Part shown: positions 49,383-57,719 of the stretch, one piece after another
Numbering within the stretch: position 1 is the first letter of the stretch
Layout of the letters: every line of letters begins with the position of its first letter
DNA from: Candidatus Kaiserbacteria bacterium
GTDB taxonomy: Bacteria > Patescibacteria > Paceibacteria > UBA9973 > UBA2103
Length of the DNA stretch: 64,000 bases
Assembly (NCBI GenBank): GCA_016182485.1
Contig: JACPGH010000002.1
Span: 30,592-94,591 of the forward strand
Reading direction: 5' to 3'
Made by a program: the position numbers and the translations under genes
The notes under the pieces: generated by a model
Database searches by the model: none
What the model was told of the DNA's origin: nothing
Seen by the model: the letters and a program-made list of their open reading frames with translations, nothing else

Positions 49383-49448
49383 TGTGAAGGTCAGACCTTC
49401 ACAAGCTATGATATCTCAAAGTCATACTGTGAAGGTCAGACCTTCACA
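49383..49448. repeat. Paired-palindrome intergenic element, copy 5
   Basis: Perfect 21-bp palindromes at 49383-49403 and 49428-49448. The spacer starts AGCTATGATATCTC, diverged from copies 2-4. The remaining bases of 49270-49537 show a possible -35 (TTGACG, 49325-49330 minus) and no gene. Confidence 0.9.
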
Positions 49449-49537
49449 GCCCCGGCTTCGTCGTTGTTAACAGTGATTTTTTGCGGGCGGAGCAGGGAGG
49501 AGATACCATTACGATAGGTAAATAATCATCACTCATT

Positions 49538-50452
49538 ATGAAAAATAGGCTCTCAGTTCCCGTATTCATCGTCGCTGTGCTATTAGCAAGTGCGGCGCCG
49601 GCCTTGGCACAGACGGAAAGTGTCCCTCAGCCGAATACTGTGCGCCCAGCTTCAGACACGCAGAAGGTCCGGGAGCTACGGCAGAACGTAAAGACAGAGG
49701 CGCAAACCATCCGACAGGATGCGAGAACGGAACTGAATACGGTCCGTCAGAATGCCGTACAGAAGGCGCAAGAAATACAGACACAGGTGAAAATTTTCCG
49801 AGCCTCGGAAGTGGAAGCGTTCAGGGCGAAACGGGAGGAGGCGCAGACGAAGATCCAGCAGGTCCGGTCTGACGCCAAGGCCAGACTCGAGACGGCGCGG
49901 ACGGAGGTCAAGACAAAGATCGAAGCGGAGCGGACGGAGCTGAAAGCGAAGCTGGAAAAGATACGGGACGAGCGCAAGAAGCAGGCGGTCGAGAAGATCG
50001 ATAACCAAATAACCGCATTGAGCGAACGCATGTCCAAGCACTATGTCGTGCTTCTCGACAAGCTCGACGGCGTGCTCGAGAGGATCGAGGCGCGCATGAC
50101 CAAGGCAGAGGCCAATGGCCGCGATGTCGCGCCCGTGAAAGAGGCCATCGCCGCCGCGAAGACCGCCATCGCTTCCGCGCGTTCGGCGGCGACGGTTCAG
50201 ACAGGGAAGACCTATGCCCTCGCGATCAGCACTGAAGCGAATTTGCGTCCGGACGTAGGCAGGGCGCGAGACGCCTTGCGCACCGATCTCGAGGCATTGA
50301 AGAAGGCCGTGTTCGCCGCCCGGGATGCCGTGCATTCGGCCGCGACGAAGTTGGGGCAGATCCAGGGAGTCGACAAATTGGAGGTATCAACTGCGCCGGC
50401 CTCGACCACGACTCCCGCGACCGCCAGCTCGACTTCTGACGGGACCAATTAG
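49538..50452 (+). CDS. Secreted coiled-coil protein
   Basis: 304 residues: signal peptide (about 1-24, ending ALAQ), long charged coiled coil (about 40-170; KVRELRQNVKTEAQTIRQDA, RTELKAKLEKIRDERKKQAV), a second helical segment, and a Thr/Ser/Pro-rich C-terminus without membrane anchor. No cysteine. Similar long helical envelope proteins are frequent in CPR; a structural role is likely but unproven. Followed 20 nt later by a membrane protein. Confidence 0.7.
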   Translation: MKNRLSVPVFIVAVLLASAAPALAQTESVPQPNTVRPASDTQKVRELRQNVKTEAQTIRQDARTELNTVRQNAVQKAQEIQTQVKIFRASEVEAFRAKREEAQTKIQQVRSDAKARLETARTEVKTKIEAERTELKAKLEKIRDERKKQAVEKIDNQITALSERMSKHYVVLLDKLDGVLERIEARMTKAEANGRDVAPVKEAIAAAKTAIASARSAATVQTGKTYALAISTEANLRPDVGRARDALRTDLEALKKAVFAARDAVHSAATKLGQIQGVDKLEVSTAPASTTTPATASSTSDGTN

Positions 50453-50472
50453 GAAAGATAATCTCTATCGCT

Positions 50473-50832
50473 ATGGATCAAATACCGACTACTCAGCCCG
50501 TTCCTACGCAAATGCCGACGGCCTCGCCGCAAATGCCGGAAGTAAAAAGTTGCTGTTCAAGCTCGAACAATGCGTGGCTGTGGCTTGGTGCTGCTCTGGT
50601 GCTCGTTTTAGCCGCAGGAGGCGGCATCTGGCTCTGGCAGAGCGCGCAGGTTGCTCCCGCTGTCCCGGAATCCATTGTTCCTGTCACGACGACATCTGCG
50701 ACTTCGCCAACGGCCGCCGTGCCGGCAGACACCACTGGTTCGATTACCCAGGATTTGGTGAATATCGACGCGGAGACTAGAAGCTTCGATCAGGACCTCG
50801 ACGCCATCGAAACGGAGCTGAACAATTTGTAG
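50473..50832 (+). CDS. Single-pass membrane protein, unknown
   Basis: 119 residues: Pro/Gln/Thr-rich N-terminus, a CC pair (SCCSS) just before one helix (WLWLGAALVLVLAAGGGIWLW), then a Thr/Ala/Pro-rich linker and an acidic amphipathic end (ITQDLVNIDAETRSFDQDLD). Probably displayed outside. No family recognised. Same strand and close behind the secreted coiled-coil gene. Confidence 0.6.
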   Translation: MDQIPTTQPVPTQMPTASPQMPEVKSCCSSSNNAWLWLGAALVLVLAAGGGIWLWQSAQVAPAVPESIVPVTTTSATSPTAAVPADTTGSITQDLVNIDAETRSFDQDLDAIETELNNL

Positions 50833-50860
50833 CGTGCCGTTTTCTGCTAGACTGACCGGG

Positions 50861-51943
50861 ATGAAGAAAGCCATCCCGCTTCTTGTCGCATTGGCTCTCA
50901 CTGCGCCGCTCTCAGGCCTCGCGCAGGTACAGGAGATGAGCTATATCGAGCGCGCCAAGGTCATCCAGGTGCTCTCGGAATCGATCCGGCCTATCGCCGG
51001 GACGGATGCCTCCGCCGAATACCAGACGCTCACGGCCGAGGTATTGGAAGGCTCGAAAAAGGGCGAGATAGTTACGGTTGAGAATGACTATCTGAATCTC
51101 GCGCCGGGCGACCAATTCTACGCGCTTCGTACCGTGGTCGACGGAGCGGATTCGTATACCGTGCAGGAGCCGTATCGTCTGCCGACGCTCCAAATATTGG
51201 GCGTACTTTTCCTGCTCACGGTGGTAGTGTTTGGCGGGAAGCAGGGCATCCGGGGCCTGCTCTCGCTCGCCGCCAGCCTCATCGTCATCATTTTCGTATT
51301 GATCCCCGGCGTGCTTGCCGGCTATTCACCCATACTCCTTTCCGTCGCGGTCTCGTCTTTCATAGTCATCATCGGCTCCTATGTTACGCACGGATTCAAT
51401 CGCACTACGAGCGCGGCGGTAGTGGGGATGATCGCCACTATCCTCATCACCGGCGCGCTCGCGTACTGGTCGGTGCACTCGGCTCTGCTTTCGGGCTACT
51501 CCTCTGACGAAGTTACGTACCTGTTTTTCAATACGGGAGGGTCCATAGACCTAGTCGGCCTGCTCCTCGGCGGCATACTTATCGGTCTCCTAGGCATACT
51601 CTATGACGCCGCCATCGGCCAAGCCATTGCCATCGAAGAGCTGAAGCGCGCGGCGGCGCATTATTCTTCCCTCGATCTCTACCGCCGCGGGCTCCGCATC
51701 GGCAGAGAGCACATCGGCGCGCTCGTGAATACTCTCGCGATCGCGTATGTCGGCGCGTCGCTCCCGCTCCTGCTCCTCTTGCGCTTCAGCAACATGTCGC
51801 TCTCCTCGACGCTCAATCGGGAAATATTCGCCTCCGAGATAGTGCGTACCGCGGTGGGGAGCATCGGGCTCATCCTCGCCGTGCCGGTTACAACGCTCAT
51901 TTCAGTATGGATGCTTAGAAGTCGTCCGAACTCCGAAACATGA
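50861..51943 (+). CDS. YibE/F-family membrane protein
   Basis: 360 residues: signal-like N-terminus, a soluble domain (about 25-115), then about seven helices. The family segment GGSIDLVGLLLGGILIGLLG, GILYDAAIGQAIAIEEL and HIGALVNTLAIAYVGASLPL are typical of YibE/F proteins, whose function is unknown (transport suspected). The start is the ATG at 50861, exactly 7 nt after TAGACT (leaderless). Overlaps the next gene by 4 nt (ATGA). Confidence 0.88.
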   Translation: MKKAIPLLVALALTAPLSGLAQVQEMSYIERAKVIQVLSESIRPIAGTDASAEYQTLTAEVLEGSKKGEIVTVENDYLNLAPGDQFYALRTVVDGADSYTVQEPYRLPTLQILGVLFLLTVVVFGGKQGIRGLLSLAASLIVIIFVLIPGVLAGYSPILLSVAVSSFIVIIGSYVTHGFNRTTSAAVVGMIATILITGALAYWSVHSALLSGYSSDEVTYLFFNTGGSIDLVGLLLGGILIGLLGILYDAAIGQAIAIEELKRAAAHYSSLDLYRRGLRIGREHIGALVNTLAIAYVGASLPLLLLLRFSNMSLSSTLNREIFASEIVRTAVGSIGLILAVPVTTLISVWMLRSRPNSET

Positions 51944-52908
51944 ATGATTATTCTTTCTCTTCGAGGGATCCCGCATTGGCCAGGCAGTTGGTATTGGATG
52001 AGCTATTCGACTTAACGCTCTATCGGCGCCTGCGCGCGTCTGCCGCGGGGGATACGGCTACGATGCTCGATCGCCTGATACCGGTGGAAGAAGGGCATTA
52101 CGCGTTTTGGCGCGAGTTTTTCGGACTTCCGGAGCGGCCGCTAGATCTGCGGCGGCGCGTGAAGCTCGCCGTACTGCTTCTTTTCGCGCGCGTGTTCGGG
52201 GAAGCGGGGATACATCTCGTGCTCGAATCAATCGAGATCTACGGCGTGCGCAAATATCTACGCCTGTGGCATCTCTACGGCGATATTCCGCTCGGCCACG
52301 CGGTACGGAACGTACTTACCGACGAGTTCCGGCACGAGGACGAAATCGTATCCGAGACCGCTCGCCGGAGGATGCATCCTGAACGAGTGCGGGACATGTT
52401 TCTGGGCTTCAACGACGGCCTGGTCGAGATATTAGGCGCGGTTGCGGGCTTTTTCGCGGCGTTTGAGCTAGCCACTTCCGTGCTCGTTGCCGGACTGACC
52501 GTTGCAGTGGCGGGCTCCATTTCCATGGCGGCGGGCGCGTTCGCCGCGCTCTCATCGCAGCAGGAGGTTAGCGAGCTCGAAGAGCAGAAAAAGGAATTTC
52601 TGAGCGGGAAGAAACAAGAGGGCGAGGCGGCGGGAAGCCCCGTTTCTTCGGCGGTGGTGGTCGGCATCTCGTATTTCGTGGGAGCCATGGTGCCGGTATT
52701 GCCCGTTCTTTTTGGCGCCACGACGGCGTTCGCGTCCATTACGGCAGGCGTGTTAGTCGCGATGCTCGTGTCGTATGTCATTGCCATTCTCTCCGGCATG
52801 CGCCTCGGCAAGCGTATCGCGGTAAATCTGACCATCATTGCCATCGCCGTTTCAGTAACCTACGCGATCGGCATCGCGGCGAAAGAGATCTTAGGAATTA
52901 CCTTATAA
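51940..52908 (+). CDS. Ferritin-like domain fused to VIT1 transporter
   Basis: 322 residues, the erythrin-VIT1 (MbfA-like) architecture: N-terminal four-helix diiron domain with EEGHYAFW and DEFRHEDE ligand motifs (about 1-145), then a VIT1/CCC1 membrane domain (FLGFNDGLVEILGAVAGFFA, SISMAAGAFAALSSQQEVSE). It would sense or oxidise Fe(II) and export iron or manganese. Second VIT-family gene of this window; coupled to the YibE/F gene. Confidence 0.88.
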   Translation: MNDYSFSSRDPALARQLVLDELFDLTLYRRLRASAAGDTATMLDRLIPVEEGHYAFWREFFGLPERPLDLRRRVKLAVLLLFARVFGEAGIHLVLESIEIYGVRKYLRLWHLYGDIPLGHAVRNVLTDEFRHEDEIVSETARRRMHPERVRDMFLGFNDGLVEILGAVAGFFAAFELATSVLVAGLTVAVAGSISMAAGAFAALSSQQEVSELEEQKKEFLSGKKQEGEAAGSPVSSAVVVGISYFVGAMVPVLPVLFGATTAFASITAGVLVAMLVSYVIAILSGMRLGKRIAVNLTIIAIAVSVTYAIGIAAKEILGITL

Positions 52909-52927
52909 GCAAGAGGAACTCGGAAGG

Positions 52928-54088
52928 CTACTCCCGCGTGATGCGATAGATGGCTCCCGCGTGATCGTCTGATACGTATACAATGCCACCCGGCTCGGCG
53001 AGAATGCCGGCCGGACGGCCAATCGCCTCGCCTTCTTTAAGGAAGCCGGTTATGAAATCAGTCGTGCTCGTGTGCTGGCCATCAGGGGTAAGCTTCATCC
53101 GCACGACCTTATATCCGGTCGGTACGCTGCGATTCCAGGAACCGTGGTATGCGACGAGCAGGTCGCCTTGAAATTCGGCAGGCCAACCTTCTGCAGGAAT
53201 GAATGCCAGGCCGAGCGGCGCCGAGTGCGCGGGAATGTCTATATGGCTCGGCACCGATTCTTGTGCGAAGCTGGGACGGGCATTGGGATTGAAGGCGAAG
53301 TCCTCGACGTTCTGGCCATAGAACCAGGGCCAGCCGTACCACGCCCTCTCGCGCAGGATATTTATCTCGTCGGGCGGAAGGTCGTCGCCCAAGAAGTCCC
53401 GGCCCATATCCGTGCCCCAGACTTCTCCGCGGCGGGCGGCCATGAATACCGTATTGCGCAGGCCGGTGGCGAAGGGGCGCACAGCGCCGCTTTCAAGATC
53501 GATCGCGAGTATAGCGGCCCGCCGCGGATCTCGCTCGTTGCAGACATTGCAGGAGGAGCCGATGGCGACCAGCAGGTCCTTGCCATTCGGGTGGGCGAGA
53601 AGCGAGCGCGTGGTGTGCCCGCGGCCGAAGGGGAGCGCGGCGAGCGTCCGTACGTAGGTCGCCTGGCGCGTCTCTGGATCATACGCGTATTCGCGCACGG
53701 CATGTTCCTCGGCGATATAGAAAGCGCAGTCAGGCGCACAGCGGAAGGCGAGGCCGTGCGGTTTGCGTAAGCCGCTTATTATCTGGACTACGGTATCGGC
53801 TACCCCGTTTGCATCAGCGTCAGGCAGAGCAACTACCGAACCATTATCGGTGAGCGAGGCGAGGAGCACGCCTCGCGGATCGCGGAGGAGCACACGCGCG
53901 CCGGGAACATCATTGGTGTAGAGCCGCGCGACGAATCCCTCCTCAAGTGAGAAGGGTAGCGGTTCCCCCTCCGGCAGTTGCGGCGCCGGACGTATAAAGG
54001 GCAGTATGCCCTTAACGGCACCCCAGGTACTCCAAAGCCCTAGTCCTATCACAAGTAGGAAAAGCAACCCCCAGCCTGCGTATCTCAT
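52928..54088 (-). CDS. PQQ-type soluble aldose dehydrogenase-like protein
   Basis: 386 residues: N-terminal membrane helix (about 5-25), then a six-blade propeller of the glucose/sorbosone dehydrogenase family (LPFGRGHTTRSLLAHPNGKD, TGLRNTVFMAARRGEVWGTD, APLGLAFIPAEGWPAEFQGD, and VAYHGSWNRSVPTGYKVVRM). SSCNVCNERDPRRA holds a CxxC. The cofactor would be PQQ, which CPR bacteria cannot make, so it may scavenge PQQ or bind another ligand. The start is the ATG at 54086-54088, 6 nt after CATACT (leaderless). Confidence 0.8.
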   Translation of the reverse strand: MRYAGWGLLFLLVIGLGLWSTWGAVKGILPFIRPAPQLPEGEPLPFSLEEGFVARLYTNDVPGARVLLRDPRGVLLASLTDNGSVVALPDADANGVADTVVQIISGLRKPHGLAFRCAPDCAFYIAEEHAVREYAYDPETRQATYVRTLAALPFGRGHTTRSLLAHPNGKDLLVAIGSSCNVCNERDPRRAAILAIDLESGAVRPFATGLRNTVFMAARRGEVWGTDMGRDFLGDDLPPDEINILRERAWYGWPWFYGQNVEDFAFNPNARPSFAQESVPSHIDIPAHSAPLGLAFIPAEGWPAEFQGDLLVAYHGSWNRSVPTGYKVVRMKLTPDGQHTSTTDFITGFLKEGEAIGRPAGILAEPGGIVYVSDDHAGAIYRITRE

Positions 54089-54193
54089 CGCGGGAGTATG
54101 CAGAACCTGGTTATTAGAAATGATGAATCTCAAGCTCGCCCGTGTTGAAAGTAACTGAAGTTGTCGATATTTTTTGTACACTGAATGGAGGTC

Positions 54194-54822
54194 ATGGATA
54201 ATTTCCAGAAAGGTTTCGCCTCGGTGCTCGTTCTCGCGCTGGTCATCGTGCTTGCCGGCGGCGCTCTCTACTACGGGCAGCGCGCATCGAATCAACAGTT
54301 TCAAACACGAGGAGAAAGAAGCGGAGATGCCCCCGCGGAGTGCGAATCTAAAGAAGCGCTGGAGAGGAGTCTAGTGCAGGCCCAAAAAAGTGGCGGGATT
54401 ACGCCGGACTCGCATGCATACCTAACCCGCTGCTTGGAGGAACTCGAACAACAGGGAATTAATGTTGGCGATCTAAAAAGTGGTCTCTCGAAACTTGTGG
54501 TCGGTGGCAGCCGGCCGGGGAATCTACCACGGAGCAGATAGTCCCTCCGTTATTCGTTAAAAAAGGGCAGGTGATAGTCACGGGTCTTCAAGAGAAAGTG
54601 AATCCCGAACGTCCCGGATTCGACTGGGGGATCATGGATTTTCGGCATGAGAATGACGCGTCGAAAGATCCTCAATTCCGCGAACTCTACGGCTATGCTT
54701 CATGGAATACGTACCATGGCGTCTGCTGGTTCGATCTCTTGCCGGCCGAAGAGGAAGCATTGGTTAGAAGTTTCCCCGGAGTAGACGGCAAAGAAGGGAA
54801 GAACAGCGAATACTGCGACTAG
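54194..54822 (+). pseudogene. Pilin-like protein gene with frameshift
   Basis: Two reading frames join into one plausible protein. The first (from 54194) has a type IV prepilin-like start: QKGFASVLVLALVIVLAGG after a short basic leader. It runs to a TAG at 54539-54541. The second (frame -1, ending 54822) can be read back to about 54515 and continues naturally (STTEQIVPPLFVKKGQVIVT, then FDWGIMDFRHENDASKDPQF). The shift lies in the GC run near 54510-54520 (CCGGCCGGGG). Either a real one-base indel or a base-call error. TACACT lies 11 nt upstream of the ATG. Function unknown. Confidence 0.55.
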
Positions 54823-55011
54823 AACCGGACGGTTTCAATGATCTGATCAGCCAGCGGATCGAAATCGAAAGTTTGTCGTTCCCGTTCGCATTTTGATCTA
54901 TCGGGTTCCTCATAGTTCGCGCATTCCGGGTACCGGAGCACTGCACGGAGCGAGTCTTGTGGATGTCGGACATCCACAGGACCTAAATCGAAGGCGGGGA
55001 AGATGTTCGAA
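54819..55011 (-). pseudogene. Possible gene fragment, minus strand
   Basis: Open frame without a start codon whose end reads like real protein (YPECANYEEPDRSKCERERQ, TFDFDPLADQIIETVRF). A 21-bp palindrome (54958-54978) is in frame within it, encoding VDVRHP. Upstream it runs into the terminator of the gene at 55090, so the 5' part seems lost. Family not recognised. Confidence 0.35.
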
Positions 55012-55033
55012 CTTATTTGAAAAGAAATGAGAA

Positions 55034-55066
55034 CCGCCCGAGAGGCGAGCGGCCTCTCGGGCGGTG
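55034..55066 (-). terminator. Intrinsic terminator (shared family)
   Basis: ACCGCCCGAGAGG / CCTCTCGGGCGGT around CGAGCGG. Nearly identical to 61247-61279 and 61736-61768. Confidence 0.8.
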
Positions 55067-55089
55067 TTGAGCGGAATGCAGAGTGGGGT

Positions 55090-55371
55090 CTACGGAGGCG
55101 TAATATCGATACTGGTGAGCCAGTCATGATCTCCAGGATTCATACCAGAGAGCGGTCGAGGGAAGATTACTTCTCGTTGTTCGTCGCCTCGCTCGATGAT
55201 GAGCTTCCACCCGTCATGCTGCGTTTCGACGAACCACTGCAATAGGCCGAGAGCTTGCTTTACGACCTCGACATCAGCGCCGAGCCGCAAAGCTTTTCGC
55301 ATGTTGCGTAGCTCTAGTGCTGATTCTGGAGAGAAGTCGAATTGAAGCCTGAGTCTGAGTTTGTCATTCAC
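55090..55371 (-). CDS. Ribbon-helix-helix-like small protein
   Basis: 93 residues. FDFSPESALELRNMRKALRL followed by GADVEVVKQALGLLQWFVE has the strand-helix-helix pattern of RHH transcription or antitoxin proteins (usual L-S-P-E...L..L.....S.AEVIR.AL.LL). The C-terminal GWKLIIERGDEQREVIFP is also found in such proteins. No toxin gene adjoins. AGGAGG lies 12 nt before the ATG; own promoter and terminator. Confidence 0.65.
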   Translation of the reverse strand: MNDKLRLRLQFDFSPESALELRNMRKALRLGADVEVVKQALGLLQWFVETQHDGWKLIIERGDEQREVIFPRPLSGMNPGDHDWLTSIDITPP

Positions 55372-55412
55372 ACCTGCATCCTCCTGTCTATGTAGATCAA
55401 CATCCTGCCGGC

Positions 55413-55441
55413 AGACTAGCTCTTGGGAAGAGAAGCGTCAA
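55413..55441 (-). promoter_or_regulatory. Sigma-70 promoter for RHH-like gene
   Basis: TTGACG (55436-55441), 17-bp spacer, TAGTCT (55413-55418) on the minus strand. Confidence 0.65.
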
Positions 55442-55546
55442 ATTGCACCCGTGAATTCTAGTTTGAAATGCAACACGCCTTGTTGAATATCGCGCAGGAG
55501 CGCATCCTCCAATACGCTTGCGGGGCGTATGGTTCATGAGCTCAGT

Positions 55547-55592
55547 CGCTTATCACAAATTATCGACGACCGTCATATATTTGTGATAAGCG
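55547..55592. repeat. Inverted repeat in gene-free stretch
   Basis: CGCTTATCACAAAT and its exact complement, 18 bp apart, in the gene-free 55372-55707. The stretch otherwise contains the promoter of the RHH-like gene and nothing else I can support. Confidence 0.75.
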
Positions 55593-55707
55593 GCTGGAGC
55601 AAGGCTATGCGCGATACTCAAACTTGTTTTGCATTGACAATGACATCCGCCCGAGAGTGTCGCGCCCGGCGCAAATGCGCTCCGAAAGTTGAGCAAGTTA
55701 TGCCGAG

Positions 55708-56220
55708 TCACATTTTCCGGCTGTCGTAGGCCCAGTGCAGAACCGCCTGTCTTTGGGTGGGACGGCAGGTCAGGTCTTTCGGCCTGCAGTTCTTTTTGAT
55801 TTGCGATATATGCCGACGGATGGCTTTCCACCTCTGTATCTGCCGCTCGTCTTCGCCGGGCAGTCGTCTCCCCATATAGTAGCGGCAATACCATTGGAAC
55901 CAGCCGCGTGGATCATGCGCTTCATTGATCCATCCTTTTTTCCGCCACACCGAAAGCGGCTGGCTGGCGCGCTTATGAAAAAAGTTTAACGCGTCGTCGT
56001 GATGCGCGGGCGAGAGCTTGGCGCGCACATACCAGCTTTTGGGAAACTCTTTCCGGCAGTCGGTCATGTACTTGCCGCCAAAGACGCCGAGAGCGAGCAT
56101 TTCCTTCGGCGTAAGTTCCGGCTTGAAATTCGGATGAAAATTCCGTCCCGCCGGTTCGATCAATTCGTACCGATATCCCTTTTGCATCTTATCGCTGACC
56201 TTTACGGTTCTTTTTTTCAT
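55708..56220 (-). CDS. Conserved hypothetical protein
   Basis: 170 residues, basic. LTPKEMLALGVFGGKYMTD, SWYVRAKLSPAHHDDALNFF, and DPRGWFQWYCRYYMGRRLPG form a recognisable conserved pattern of proteins found in both bacteria and fungi, but no function is known to me. The C-terminal part is a basic helix-rich tail (QIQRWKAIRRHISQIKKNC). It starts 9 nt upstream of the stop of the CrtI-like gene on the same strand and is probably transcribed with it. Confidence 0.75.
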   Translation of the reverse strand: MKKRTVKVSDKMQKGYRYELIEPAGRNFHPNFKPELTPKEMLALGVFGGKYMTDCRKEFPKSWYVRAKLSPAHHDDALNFFHKRASQPLSVWRKKGWINEAHDPRGWFQWYCRYYMGRRLPGEDERQIQRWKAIRRHISQIKKNCRPKDLTCRPTQRQAVLHWAYDSRKM

Positions 56221-56228
56221 GGCGGGCT

Positions 56229-57719
56229 TTAAGACTCATTCTCGATCAAATTGGCGGCGATGCGCCCTGACTCGTAAATGGTCGGCAAACCGCTGCCCGG
56301 ATGAGTGCCGCCCCCGACCAGATACATGTTCCGCATTTCTTCAAACCGATTGTGCGGACGGAACCAGAGCATCTGCCGCAGTTGGTGGCCAAGATTGAAG
56401 ACGGCTCCGTGCGCCACGTTAAAGTCCCTTTCCCAGTCGGCCGGAGTAATTATCTTCTCGGTCTCGATATTCTCCCGGATATCATGGAGGCCCAGGCGGC
56501 TTATCATCAAGTCCAGCGTTTGTTCGCGCAGAACCGGCGCCGCCTTCTGCCAGTCAATTTCAGACAGGTTGTTGGGTACCGGCACAAGGACATACAGGGC
56601 CGACTTGCCCTCCGGCGCCAGCGTAGGATCAACCCGGCTGGCGTCGCGGACATAGAAAGAGAAGTCCTTGTCCGTAAGACGGCCTTCGAAAACATCGCTG
56701 ACATTCGCTTCGTAGTCCTTGGCGAAGACGATATTGTGATGCTCCAATCCGTATCGTTTGCCGACTCCCAGATACATCATGAATATGGAACAGGAATATT
56801 TTTTCTTGAGCAGTTTATTCGGCGCGTATTTTTTGAGCGAACCTTCGGGCATGAGTTCCTTCATGGCATACGAGAAATCCGCGTTCAAAATAACCCTGTC
56901 CGCGGGGACCATCCGGCCGTCATCGAGCTCGACGCCCGTCGCCGCGCCTTTTTCAGACAGCACTCTCTTTACTGCCGAGTCGTAATGGATCTTGCCGCCC
57001 TCTTCCTCGACCACCTTGGCCATGGCCTCCGCAAGCGAAGAAAGTCCGCCGGCGACGTGCTCCACTCCGAACTGCTGTTCGACATACGGCACCATGGCAA
57101 AGGCCCCGGGGCATTTCCAGGGCGACATGCCCAGATACTTCGACTGGAAGGTAAAGCAGAGCCGCGCTTTCTTTTGTTTGAAATAATGTCCCAGCACTTG
57201 GTAAAGAGTCCGGCCGACTGCAAACGCGGGCAAGGCCCGGATAAAATTGGGACGAAAGGCATCGAAGATGTTGTTGTTGTGATGGGATAAGATCGGATAC
57301 AGCTTGGCCAGGCGGTTTCTTTCCTTACTATTGAACTTGAGCAATCCTTTCTCTTCTCCCGGGAAAGCCCGTGCCAATTCCGCAAGCATCTTATCGTCTT
57401 CCTCGTATACGTTCATCTCCCTGTCATCGAAGTAGAGACGATACATGGGCGAAAGCCGGGTCAGTAGAACATAATCCTCCAGCTTGCGGCCGGTCGCCTT
57501 GAAGATATCCCGCAGTACGAAGTCCATCATGAAAAAGGTCGGACCGACGTCAAACTTGTATTCCCCCAGGCGGATGTATCCGTTACGCCCTCCGGGAAGG
57601 GGATTCTTCTCGAATATCTCCACCTCGAAACCCTTATGCGCCAAAAGCATGCCTGCCGCCAATCCTCCCGGCCCCGCTCCGACTATCACTATTTTCTTTT
57701 TGTTATTTTCCGCCCCCAT
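56229..57719 (-). CDS. CrtI-type phytoene/carotenoid desaturase-like protein, copy 1
   Basis: 496 residues. FAD-binding start KKIVIVGAGPGGLAAGMLLA with FEKNPLPGGRNGYIRL, and the C-terminal carotenoid oxidoreductase signature NMYLVGGGTHPGSGLPTIYE. CrtI/CrtN enzymes desaturate or oxidise C30/C40 carotenoids. The paralogous gene upstream overlaps by 17 nt. No phytoene synthase is in the window, and CPR bacteria rarely make isoprenoids, so the substrate may be taken from a host or the protein may be another FAD amine/retinol-type oxidoreductase. Confidence 0.82.
   Translation of the reverse strand: MGAENNKKKIVIVGAGPGGLAAGMLLAHKGFEVEIFEKNPLPGGRNGYIRLGEYKFDVGPTFFMMDFVLRDIFKATGRKLEDYVLLTRLSPMYRLYFDDREMNVYEEDDKMLAELARAFPGEEKGLLKFNSKERNRLAKLYPILSHHNNNIFDAFRPNFIRALPAFAVGRTLYQVLGHYFKQKKARLCFTFQSKYLGMSPWKCPGAFAMVPYVEQQFGVEHVAGGLSSLAEAMAKVVEEEGGKIHYDSAVKRVLSEKGAATGVELDDGRMVPADRVILNADFSYAMKELMPEGSLKKYAPNKLLKKKYSCSIFMMYLGVGKRYGLEHHNIVFAKDYEANVSDVFEGRLTDKDFSFYVRDASRVDPTLAPEGKSALYVLVPVPNNLSEIDWQKAAPVLREQTLDLMISRLGLHDIRENIETEKIITPADWERDFNVAHGAVFNLGHQLRQMLWFRPHNRFEEMRNMYLVGGGTHPGSGLPTIYESGRIAANLIENES

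Noticed and set aside
7381..49448. CRISPR array from the repeated 21-bp palindromes
   Set aside because: Only two copies per site, spacers are similar between sites, no cas genes.
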